Source of the DNA: Methylococcaceae bacterium
Lineage (GTDB): Bacteria; Pseudomonadota; Gammaproteobacteria; Methylococcales; Methylomonadaceae
Length of the DNA stretch: 5,974 nucleotides
Assembly (NCBI GenBank): GCA_003155565.1
Contig: PMDM01000231.1
Location: 1,010-6,983 of the forward strand
Direction of reading: 5' to 3'
Shown here: piece by piece, positions 1 to 5,974 of the stretch
Position numbering within the stretch: the stretch's first letter is position 1
How the letters are laid out: the number at the start of each line of letters is the position of its first letter
Notes under the pieces: generated by a model
What the model saw: only the letters and a program-made list of their open reading frames with translations
What the model was told of the DNA's origin: nothing
Database searches by the model: none
Program-made: the position numbers and the translations under genes

Positions 1-1557
1 GACTATCTGGCACCAACCCGTAGCCTAGAAGCCAGCAATAACGCTACTAAACGATCAGTATTAATCGAGCTTTATGCCCCCAACATTCTGGTCGATCATC
101 AACAAGATAGTGGTGCACCGGTTATTTATGAACCGCATCCGACCTACCAAAACCTGTTTGGACGTATCGAGTACATCAGCGATCAAGGCGCATTGGTCAC
201 CCATTATCGAAGAATCTGTCCCGGCTCTTTGCATAAGGCGAATGGCGGTTACCTCATGCTCGATGCGGAAAAATTATTGACCTACCCTTTTGTCTGGGAA
301 GGCATAAAACGCGCCCTGCAATCAGGCCGCATTGAAATTGAATCGCCTTATTCAGATTTAGGTATCAACACAGTTACCTTAAAACCCCAGAATATTCCCT
401 TAAATATCAAACTAATTTTGGTTGGTTCGCGGGATATTTATTATCTGCTGGAAGAACTGGATAGCGAGTTTAACGAGATATTCAAAGTCCTCGCCGACTT
501 TGATAATTATATCCCGCTCAGCACTGAATCCACCCAGCAATTTGCTGTACTCATGATGAAACATGCGCTGGATTCAGGCAACAAACCATTAACTAAAGCT
601 GCTATCCAAAGGCTTATCGAACACAGTTGCCGCCTGTCGGAAAACCAGCATCAACTTTCCGCCCACATCAATGATTCTCTTGATATCGTCTCTGAAGCAC
701 AACTGTTTGGCCGACAAGCAAACAGTGAGCACATTGATAAAGCTCATATAGAACAGGCATTGACAGCCAGGGAATACCGCAATGGACGGATATCCCAAAT
801 GGTGCTGGAAGAAATGCTCGATGGCACCATCCTTATCGACACCGAAGGCGAGGCAGTAGGCAAAATCAACGGCCTGACCGTTCTTGAAATAGGTGGCAGC
901 AGTTTCGGCGCACCCGCACGTATTACCACCACCGTATCACCAGGTTCCAGAGGCATCGTCGATATTGAGCGGGAAGCGGAACTCGGTCAAGCCATCCATT
1001 CAAAAGGCGTGATGATCCTCACCGGCTACCTAGGCCATTGCTACGCCCAGCAATTTCCTCTGGCGATCTCCGCCAGCATTGCCATTGAGCAATCCTACGG
1101 TTACATAGACGGCGATAGTGCCTCGCTGGCGGAATTATGCTGCCTTATCTCCGCCCTTACCCGCACCCCGATCAGGCAATACTTTGCCGTTACCGGTTCG
1201 ATCAATCAATACGGCGAAGTCCAAGCCATCGGCGGCGTTAACGAAAAAATCGAAGGCTTTTTCCGCTTATGTCAGGCGAGAGGCCTTAGCGGTGGCCACG
1301 CAGTTATCATCCCTGCCGCCAATAAACGTAACCTGATGTTAAAACAAGAAGTTATTGATGCCGTCGAACAAGGGCTGTTTTCAATTTATGCAGTCGCAAC
1401 GGCTGACGAAACGTTGGAGTTATTAACCGGCAAAACCGTTGGCATCATAGACAATGAAGGCAATTACCCAGAAAACAGCATCAATTTCAAAGCTATCTCA
1501 AGGTTAAAAGAGATTTCAGATTTGGCTACGGATGATGACAAGGAAGATACTTTATAG
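1..1557 (+). CDS. Lon-like AAA+ ATP-dependent protease (LonB/YcbZ-type), 5' end outside window
   Basis: The reading frame is open from base 1 to the TAG at 1555-1557, giving 518 residues of a protein whose start lies upstream; family members are about 800 residues from memory. The visible N-terminal part is the end of the ATPase region: HKANGGYLMLD (about residues 78-88) matches the Walker B area of AAA_32-type proteins, and LILVGSRDIYYLL looks like the sensor-1 strand. A helical lid follows (around GNKPLTKAAIQRLIEHS). The C-terminal Lon protease domain carries the Ser-Lys dyad: Ser in GDSAS (codon 1117-1119, residue 373) and Lys in GGVNEKIEGFF (codon 1246-1248, residue 416). Both are intact, so the protease half looks functional. 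The expected role is cytoplasmic ATP-dependent degradation of unfolded or regulatory proteins; substrates cannot be told from sequence. The acidic tail (LATDDDKEDTL) is unremarkable. An internal ATG at 193 is only where an ORF caller restarts; homology clearly continues upstream of it. Confidence 0.93.
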   Translation, partial: DYLAPTRSLEASNNATKRSVLIELYAPNILVDHQQDSGAPVIYEPHPTYQNLFGRIEYISDQGALVTHYRRICPGSLHKANGGYLMLDAEKLLTYPFVWEGIKRALQSGRIEIESPYSDLGINTVTLKPQNIPLNIKLILVGSRDIYYLLEELDSEFNEIFKVLADFDNYIPLSTESTQQFAVLMMKHALDSGNKPLTKAAIQRLIEHSCRLSENQHQLSAHINDSLDIVSEAQLFGRQANSEHIDKAHIEQALTAREYRNGRISQMVLEEMLDGTILIDTEGEAVGKINGLTVLEIGGSSFGAPARITTTVSPGSRGIVDIEREAELGQAIHSKGVMILTGYLGHCYAQQFPLAISASIAIEQSYGYIDGDSASLAELCCLISALTRTPIRQYFAVTGSINQYGEVQAIGGVNEKIEGFFRLCQARGLSGGHAVIIPAANKRNLMLKQEVIDAVEQGLFSIYAVATADETLELLTGKTVGIIDNEGNYPENSINFKAISRLKEISDLATDDDKEDTL

Positions 1558-1598
1558 CTCTGAACGCTGCATTTTCAAATTAAACCTGAGATTAGAGG

Positions 1599-2489
1599 TT
1601 ATTTCTCGAGCCCAATAAAATCCCATACCTTATGAGACACGGTGGCATTTTCATATTCTGGAACAGGCGGGCCGTTCGGGAAATTAAGAATGTATACACT
1701 TTCGGCATCTTTGGCTAACTCCGGCATATCCAGCTTGGTGTAGGCTTCCTGCATGATTTGCAGGGCGTATGGAACAGCGGTGGTGCGCTGGTATTTTTCT
1801 ACAACATAAGAAGCCCTGTTGGCAGCGGCAACATAAGCCCTTCGTTTCATGTAGTATCTGGCGACATGAACCTCATGCATGGCGAGATTATTTTTAAGCG
1901 CAATCATGCGTTTACGAGAATCCGGCACATACTTGCTTTGCGGATACCTGCGTACCAGTTCAGCAAAAATATCGTAGGCATTGCGGGCATTGCCGGGGTC
2001 GCGTTGCGAGGCATCGGTAGGAATAAAACGCTGGGTGAAACCTATATCGCGATTGTAATTAACTAATCCTTTCAGGTAGTAGGCATAATCCACATTGGGA
2101 TTACGGGGATTCATTTTGATGAACCGGTCAGCCGCCGCAATGGCAGATTCGGGGTCAGAATTTTTATAGTACGCATAAGCAATATCCAATTGGGTTTGCG
2201 CTGAGTCCGGGCCAAAGGGAAAACGCGCCTCTAGCGCCTCATAGATCTTGATCGCTTTATCGTAATTACCGGCATCTACCGCTTTTTTTGCCCTACTGCG
2301 AAATTTGGCCGCATCCCAATCGACACAATCTTCATCTGCATTGTCCTTCGATTCACTATCCTTCCAGTCAGCACATTCATTTTTGCTGGATTCTGAATCA
2401 CCAGAATATAAACTCTTTATCGCTGCACAGCCCTGTAAGGATACAACTAACGATATGATAACTAATAATTTAAACAAAAATAATCGCAT
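1599..2489 (-). CDS. bamD: Outer membrane protein assembly factor BamD (lipoprotein)
   Basis: This 296-residue protein is the TPR lipoprotein of the BAM complex, which with BamA folds beta-barrel proteins into the outer membrane. Residues 1-20 are a lipoprotein signal peptide (MRLFLFK, then a hydrophobic run) ending in the lipobox LQGC with Cys21 as the lipidated residue, which supports this ATG start. The BamD core begins near residue 58 (DWDAAKFRSRAKKAVDAGNY) and contains the family hallmarks YEALEARFPFGP, AQLDIAYAYYK-like TPR helices, RFIKMNPRNPNVDYAYYLKG, the RDPGNARNAYDIFAELVRRYP segment, and a C-terminal TPR. It is longer than E. coli BamD (245 residues), partly because of an acidic linker at residues 22-57 with two similar Cys-x-Asp-Trp motifs. 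No strong Shine-Dalgarno is visible before the ATG. The gene is convergent with the Lon-like gene (41-bp gap) and divergent from rluD, as in E. coli. Confidence 0.96.
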   Translation of the reverse strand: MRLFLFKLLVIISLVVSLQGCAAIKSLYSGDSESSKNECADWKDSESKDNADEDCVDWDAAKFRSRAKKAVDAGNYDKAIKIYEALEARFPFGPDSAQTQLDIAYAYYKNSDPESAIAAADRFIKMNPRNPNVDYAYYLKGLVNYNRDIGFTQRFIPTDASQRDPGNARNAYDIFAELVRRYPQSKYVPDSRKRMIALKNNLAMHEVHVARYYMKRRAYVAAANRASYVVEKYQRTTAVPYALQIMQEAYTKLDMPELAKDAESVYILNFPNGPPVPEYENATVSHKVWDFIGLEK

Positions 2490-2540
2490 AGGACTAACGA
2501 CACGTTGTATGATGTGGGGTTTACTCGCCGGACTTCATTC

Positions 2541-2684
2541 AGAACGTGTTTTAAAAACTGTTACGCGCTTCGATTGCTGCGTTGCGCGGTGCTCGAAATC
2601 CTCATGTACGTATAGTATATTCCGGTTTCTGCGCTCCGTGCGCCTTGCACTAGAAGCGCTCACTACGCTTTTAAAACACGTTCT
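2541..2684. repeat. 144-bp imperfect palindrome with perfect 16-bp terminal inverted repeats (MITE- or REP-like)
   Basis: The ends AGAACGTGTTTTAAAA (2541-2556) and TTTTAAAACACGTTCT (2669-2684) are exact reverse complements. Inside them the arms remain roughly complementary to the centre (about 2612), for example GCGCTTCGATTGC on the left against TAGAAGCGC on the right, and TCGAAATCCTCATGTAC against GTATATTCCGGTTTCTG. The whole element could therefore fold into one long hairpin. It has no coding potential of its own. It fills most of the 260-bp bamD-rluD divergent spacer (2490-2749), leaving 51 bp on the bamD side and 65 bp on the rluD side for promoters, where I could not identify convincing -35/-10 pairs. 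No clear target-site duplication flanks it. It may be a non-autonomous mobile element or a dispersed palindromic repeat; copy number in the genome would decide. Confidence 0.85.
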
Positions 2685-2749
2685 AAGGACTGGAAACGAC
2701 TGTTTGCAAGCGAGTATAACGTATCGTTGAACTAATCAAAAGTAGTGTT

Positions 2750-3694
2750 ATGGCAAAATTTACAGAAACAGTGCCTTACGGACTGGCAGGTATGCGCCTG
2801 GATCAGGTGCTAGCCGAGCTGTTTTCAGATTATTCCCGGAGCAAATTGCAAACCTGGATCAAGTCCGGGCGGGTAGAAGTTAATGACGTAATCCTATTAA
2901 GCCCAAAAGCCAAGCTGGACGGCGGTGAAGAGATCACCCTCGATGCGGAAGCCGAAGTGGTCATCGAATCTACTCCAGAACCTATTCCCCTGGATATTGT
3001 GTTTGAGGATGACAGTCTGTTAATCGTCAACAAGCCAGCGGGGCTAGTCGTCCACCCAGCGGTAGGCAATTGGCACGGGACTTTGCTGAATGCCTTGCTC
3101 AACCACGATGCAAGCCTGGAAACCTTGCCCAGGGCAGGTATCGTCCATAGAATTGACAAGGAAACCAGCGGCTTGCTGATGGTTGCCAAAACCTTACAAG
3201 CCCACAACAGCCTGACGCAACAACTGCAAGAGCGGGAAATCACCCGAGAATATCTGGCCGTATCACGAGGGCGCATGACTGCTGGCGGTACGGTCGATGA
3301 GCCTATAGGACGGCATCCTACCGAACGGAAACGCTATACGGTGAGGGAATCCGGCAAATTCGCCGTCACCCATTACCGGGTCGTCCAGCGCTTTGCTCAT
3401 CACACCCTAGTGCAATTGATGCTGGAGACTGGACGTACGCATCAAATCCGGGTGCACATGGCGCATATCCGCTATCCGCTCCTGGGCGACCCTGTTTATG
3501 GTGGGCGTTTTCAAATGCCGCCCAATTGCGGCGCTGATTTAGAGAAAGAATTACGTAGTTTTAAACGCCAGGCCTTACATGCCGCAAAACTGGGGTTGCA
3601 ACATCCGGTGACGGATGAATATTGTGAATGGGAGCAACCTTTGCCTGACGATATGGTCAGGCTGATTAAAGCGTTAGCAGAAAATGAACCTTAA
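2750..3694 (+). CDS. rluD: 23S rRNA pseudouridine(1911/1915/1917) synthase RluD
   Basis: The 314-residue protein is of the RsuA/RluD family, which isomerises uridines of 23S rRNA helix 69. An N-terminal S4 RNA-binding domain spans about residues 15-62 (GMRLDQVLAELF, SRSKLQTWIKSGRVEVND). The synthase domain follows with VNKPAGLVVHPAVGNWHGTLLNAL (residues 93-116), the catalytic motif HRIDKETSG (133-141, Asp136 the nucleophile by family comparison), and GRTHQIRVHMAHIRYPLLGDPVYGG (228-252). Length and motifs match E. coli RluD (326 residues) rather than RluC or RluA. The context, divergent from bamD and directly upstream of pgeF, is the conserved one in gammaproteobacteria. The Shine-Dalgarno is weak (AAAAGTAGTGTT before the ATG). 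The 3' end overlaps the pgeF start by 11 bp, which suggests translational coupling. Confidence 0.96.
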   Translation: MAKFTETVPYGLAGMRLDQVLAELFSDYSRSKLQTWIKSGRVEVNDVILLSPKAKLDGGEEITLDAEAEVVIESTPEPIPLDIVFEDDSLLIVNKPAGLVVHPAVGNWHGTLLNALLNHDASLETLPRAGIVHRIDKETSGLLMVAKTLQAHNSLTQQLQEREITREYLAVSRGRMTAGGTVDEPIGRHPTERKRYTVRESGKFAVTHYRVVQRFAHHTLVQLMLETGRTHQIRVHMAHIRYPLLGDPVYGGRFQMPPNCGADLEKELRSFKRQALHAAKLGLQHPVTDEYCEWEQPLPDDMVRLIKALAENEP

Positions 3695-4517
3695 TGTATC
3701 TCCGAATAAGTTGATTCCATTCATGGTTCGACAAGCTCACCACGAACGGAATCAACCCTTTACCGTTCGTCCTGAGCTTGTCGAAGGACTTAATAAGCAC
3801 TGGCTGCAACCCGATTGGCCCGCACCTGCGAATATCCACGCGGCAACGACTTTACGTACAGGCGGTGTCAGTCAAAGTAACTATGCCAGCTTAAATCCCG
3901 CTACCCATGTCGGTGACAATCCCGATTCGGTTAGCCAAAATCGGCAAATCATAAAAACCCTGTTGAATTTGCCTTCTGAACCTGTCTGGTTGAACCAAAC
4001 CCATAGCAACTGTGCAATTAAGGCAATCGCAACGGATACACCACCACAAGCCGATGCCGGTTATACCGATCAGCCAGGTGTGGTCTGCGCCATAATGACA
4101 GCCGATTGTTTGCCCTTGCTGGTCTGCTCTTCCGATGGCACTGAAATAGCCGCAATCCATGCCGGCTGGCGCGGATTATTGGATGGAGTAATCGATAGTA
4201 CAATCACCGCCATGCAAAATAAAGACTTAATGGTTTGGCTAGGGCCAGCAATTGGGCCTGAACGGTTTGAAGTTGGCGATGAAGTACGTGCTGCTTATAT
4301 GGCAAAATCGGCTGAATATGCTTCTGCTTTTAAACAAAACAGCAAAGACAAATGGCTAGCCGACATCTATCAACTGGGGCGTATCAATTTAGCTAGCCTC
4401 GGTATTAGCAAAGTTTATGGCGGTAATTTTTGCACCGTCACCGACCAAGAACGGTTTTATTCCTATCGCCGGGATAAGATTACAGGACGTATGGCGACAC
4501 TAATCTGGAGAGATTGA
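3684..4517 (+). CDS. pgeF: PgeF/YfiH laccase-domain protein (peptidoglycan editing factor / purine nucleoside phosphorylase family) with REP-encoded N-terminal insert
   Basis: This 277-residue protein belongs to the YfiH/DUF152 family. E. coli members prevent misincorporation of serine in the peptidoglycan stem peptide, and relatives act as zinc-dependent purine nucleoside phosphorylases/adenosine deaminases. The metal/active-site set is present: His107 in NQTHSN, Cys142 in TADCLP, and His159 in HAGWRG; WLGPAIGPERFEVGDEV and the C-terminal FYSYRRDKITGRMATLIW also match E. coli YfiH. The conserved domain begins near residue 39 (HWLQPDWPAP). Residues 10-36 are encoded by a palindromic repeat (3713-3790) and have no counterpart in E. 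coli YfiH. The only ATG/GTG/TTG codons upstream of the domain are ATG 3684, TTG 3711 and ATG 3723, so at least residues 14-36 of the insert should be translated. ATG 3684 overlaps rluD by 11 bp and gives the family-like ancestral N-terminus once the insert is removed. The downstream ZIP gene starts inside the stop codon region. Confidence 0.93.
   Translation: MNLNVSPNKLIPFMVRQAHHERNQPFTVRPELVEGLNKHWLQPDWPAPANIHAATTLRTGGVSQSNYASLNPATHVGDNPDSVSQNRQIIKTLLNLPSEPVWLNQTHSNCAIKAIATDTPPQADAGYTDQPGVVCAIMTADCLPLLVCSSDGTEIAAIHAGWRGLLDGVIDSTITAMQNKDLMVWLGPAIGPERFEVGDEVRAAYMAKSAEYASAFKQNSKDKWLADIYQLGRINLASLGISKVYGGNFCTVTDQERFYSYRRDKITGRMATLIWRD
3713..3790. repeat. REP-like palindromic repeat, copy 1, inside the pgeF coding sequence
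   Basis: A 23-base left arm (3727-3749, starting TTCGACAAGCTCA) pairs with a right arm (3763-3785, ending TGAGCTTGTCGAA) with two adjacent mismatches in the middle and a 13-base loop. A second overlapping inverted pair, TTGATTCC (3711-3718) and GGAATCAA (3748-3755), allows an alternative fold. In the pgeF frame it reads MVRQAHHERNQ...VRPELVEG with no stop. AATAAG occurs on both sides (3705-3710 and 3792-3797), a possible target-site duplication; taking it as such, the inserted length is 87 bp, exactly 29 codons. A diverged copy in the same orientation lies at 5440-5538. Confidence 0.9.
4507..4510 (+). promoter_or_regulatory. Shine-Dalgarno GGAG that bears on the ZIP gene start
   Basis: GGAG lies within the last codons of pgeF. 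It is only 3 bases from the TTG at 4514 but 9 bases from the in-frame TTG at 4520, so initiation at 4520 (two residues shorter) is better supported by spacing. Either way the start is a TTG and overlaps or abuts the pgeF stop (TGA 4515-4517), implying coupled translation. Confidence 0.5.
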
Positions 4518-5395
4518 ACTTGAGTTTATTGTTATTAATCATTATCTTCACCGCTGTTGGTGGCGTACTCAGCGTGCTTGCGGCGGCTGTTTTCCTCCTG
4601 TTGCCGGATAAACAACGCAATAGGGTAGTCCCCCACGGAATTAGCTTTGCTATCGGCGCGTTGTTGTCCGTGGCGTTTTGGGGGCTGATTCCTGAAGCCT
4701 TTGAGCGCATTAAACCAGAACATTTTCAAACCTTGTCAGGCACGATTTTAGCCGGTATCCTCGGTTTTTTTGTGCTGGAAAAACTGCTGATCTGGCGGCA
4801 TTGCCATGTCGAAACCTGCGAAGCGCATGGTGATGATACTCATGATTCCATCCCCGATCCTGCACATGACCATGAACACCACGCCGGACACCATCACGGC
4901 ATCGACAAATCCGCTGGCGCATTGATAATCCTGGGCGACAGCATCCATAACTTTGTGGACGGCGTACTAATTGCCGCTGCGTTTTTGACCGACGTTAAGC
5001 TGGGCATCGTCACCAGCCTCGCCGTTGCCGCCCACGAAATACCGCAGGAAGTCGGGGATTTTGCCATTTTACTGCACAGCGGCTATTCCAAAGGCAAAGC
5101 ATTGTTTTACAACGTACTAGCCAGCCTAACCACCGTACTTGGCGGAATTCTGGCCTTTTATAGCTTGGCAGACTTGCACGACAGCCTGCCTTACTTTTTA
5201 GCATTGGCGGCTTCCAGTTTTATCTACATCGCCGTCGCCGATTTAATCCCATCCCTGCATAAAAAAACCGACATGAAAACCTCATTACAGCAAATCGCCC
5301 TAATTGCCGCCGGAGTTTTGCTGATTTGTTCATTGCACGGCGTTGCCCACAATATTGAAGCCAATAACCAGAAAGTGGAGTTGAGTAAGGGATAA
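4514..5395 (+). CDS. ZIP family divalent metal transporter
   Basis: This 293-residue inner-membrane protein has about eight hydrophobic segments and belongs to the ZIP (zinc/iron permease) family, which brings Zn2+ or related divalent cations into the cytoplasm. The metal-site helices are clear: GDSIHNFVDG (residues 141-150; His145, Asn146, Asp149) in TM4 and AAHEIPQEVGD (172-182; His174, Glu175, Gln178, Glu179) in TM5. A long loop between TM3 and TM4 (about residues 95-130) is rich in histidine (clusters HDHEHH and HHH, plus Cys97 and Cys102), the usual cytoplasmic metal-sensing or buffering loop. IAVADLIPSLH (239-249) is typical of the TM7 area. The start is TTG, at 4514 (overlapping the pgeF stop as TTGA) or, by ribosome-site spacing, at 4520. 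Coupling to rluD-pgeF suggests one transcript. Substrate (Zn, Fe, Mn) cannot be fixed from sequence; E. coli has clpB at this position. No gene symbol is assigned. Confidence 0.92.
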   Translation: MNLSLLLLIIIFTAVGGVLSVLAAAVFLLLPDKQRNRVVPHGISFAIGALLSVAFWGLIPEAFERIKPEHFQTLSGTILAGILGFFVLEKLLIWRHCHVETCEAHGDDTHDSIPDPAHDHEHHAGHHHGIDKSAGALIILGDSIHNFVDGVLIAAAFLTDVKLGIVTSLAVAAHEIPQEVGDFAILLHSGYSKGKALFYNVLASLTTVLGGILAFYSLADLHDSLPYFLALAASSFIYIAVADLIPSLHKKTDMKTSLQQIALIAAGVLLICSLHGVAHNIEANNQKVELSKG

Positions 5396-5439
5396 CTTTT
5401 ATTGCCCACGGCAATGATTTAAGGAAGTTCTGAACTTGT

Positions 5440-5538
5440 GATTCCATTCGGTTCGACAGCTCACCACGAACGGAATCAACCCGTTGCCGTTCGTCCTGAG
5501 CTTGCACCACAGGCACTTCCGTTGGTCGTCGAAGGACT
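5440..5538. repeat. REP-like palindromic repeat, copy 2, with a 24-bp insertion
   Basis: It aligns with copy 1 from GATTCCATTC to TCGAAGGACT, with two small deletions (an AT and one A) and a few substitutions, and carries 24 extra bases at 5505-5528 that split the right arm after GAGCTTG. The left arm is 5452-5473 and the first part of the right arm 5487-5504. It lies 44 bp behind the ZIP stop, in the same orientation as copy 1, and directly abuts the 3' end of the phosphoglucomutase remnant on the other strand. The short + strand open frame through it (5438-5629) is a by-product of the repeat and of antisense pgm sequence, not a gene. Confidence 0.88.
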
Positions 5539-5554
5539 GAGCAGAGATTCCTTG

Positions 5555-5974
<420 letters not shown>

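Noticed and set aside
1583..1600. AACCT/AGGTT hairpin between the Lon-like gene and bamD as a bidirectional terminator
   Set aside because: Five base pairs with a long loop, no T-tract, and it overlaps the bamD stop; too weak.
2530..2691. GGACT on both sides of the 144-bp palindrome (2530-2534, 2687-2691) as a target-site duplication
   Set aside because: The two copies sit at unequal distances from the element ends (6 and 2 bases), so chance is more likely.
2305..2730. 141-codon + strand open frame
   Set aside because: It runs antisense through the bamD 5' end and through the 144-bp palindrome; no family resemblance.
3694..3696. ATG overlapping the rluD stop (TAATG) as the pgeF start
   Set aside because: It is out of the pgeF frame and hits a stop after six codons.
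3684..5395. A novel multi-gene defence or signalling system
   Set aside because: All intact genes fall in well-known housekeeping or transport families and the order follows the usual rluD-pgeF context.
5401..5415. Hairpin ATTGCC-CAC-GGCAAT just after the ZIP stop, as a terminator
   Set aside because: The stem is only 6 bp and no T-run follows on either strand, so it does not meet the pattern of an intrinsic terminator.

Overview
The window looks like chromosomal DNA of a gammaproteobacterium. The best clue is the divergent pair bamD / rluD-pgeF, the same arrangement as E. coli yfiO / rluD-yfiH. The palindromic repeats (translatable as VRQAHHER...VRPELVEG) and the PGM1-type phosphoglucomutase remnant would fit a methanotroph-like (Methylococcales) genome, but that finer placement is from memory and weak.

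Layout. Bases 1-1557 (+) hold the 3' two thirds or so of a Lon-like AAA+ protease with an intact Ser/Lys protease domain; its start lies outside the window. After a 41-bp gap the convergent bamD gene (1599-2489, -) encodes the outer-membrane assembly lipoprotein. The 260-bp bamD-rluD divergent spacer is largely filled by a 144-bp imperfect palindrome (2541-2684) with perfect 16-bp terminal inverted repeats. A tight run on the + strand follows: rluD (2750-3694), pgeF (3684-4517, overlapping rluD by 11 bp) and a ZIP-family metal transporter (4514-5395, overlapping pgeF by 4 bp at a TTGA junction). The overlaps point to one translationally coupled operon.

The unusual content is repeats and decay. 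A 78-bp REP-like palindrome lies inside the 5' end of the pgeF reading frame. It is in frame and free of stops, and it must be translated because no ordinary start codon exists between it and the conserved domain. It is flanked by a direct AATAAG, which suggests an 87-bp (29-codon) insertion into a gene that would otherwise encode about 248 residues, close to the 243 of E. coli YfiH. A second copy of the same repeat (5440-5538), carrying a 24-bp insertion, lies behind the ZIP gene in the same orientation, so the two copies bracket the pgeF core and the ZIP gene.

The last ~420 bases look non-coding in a simple ORF view, but read on the minus strand across three frames they give the C-terminus of a PGM1-type alpha-phosphoglucomutase. 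It is broken by two frameshifts, a TGA in the SGTG loop and an internal deletion, and it ends at the second REP copy. I see no evidence of a new multi-gene defence or metabolic system here. The most interesting items are the translated palindrome in pgeF and the hidden pgm pseudogene.
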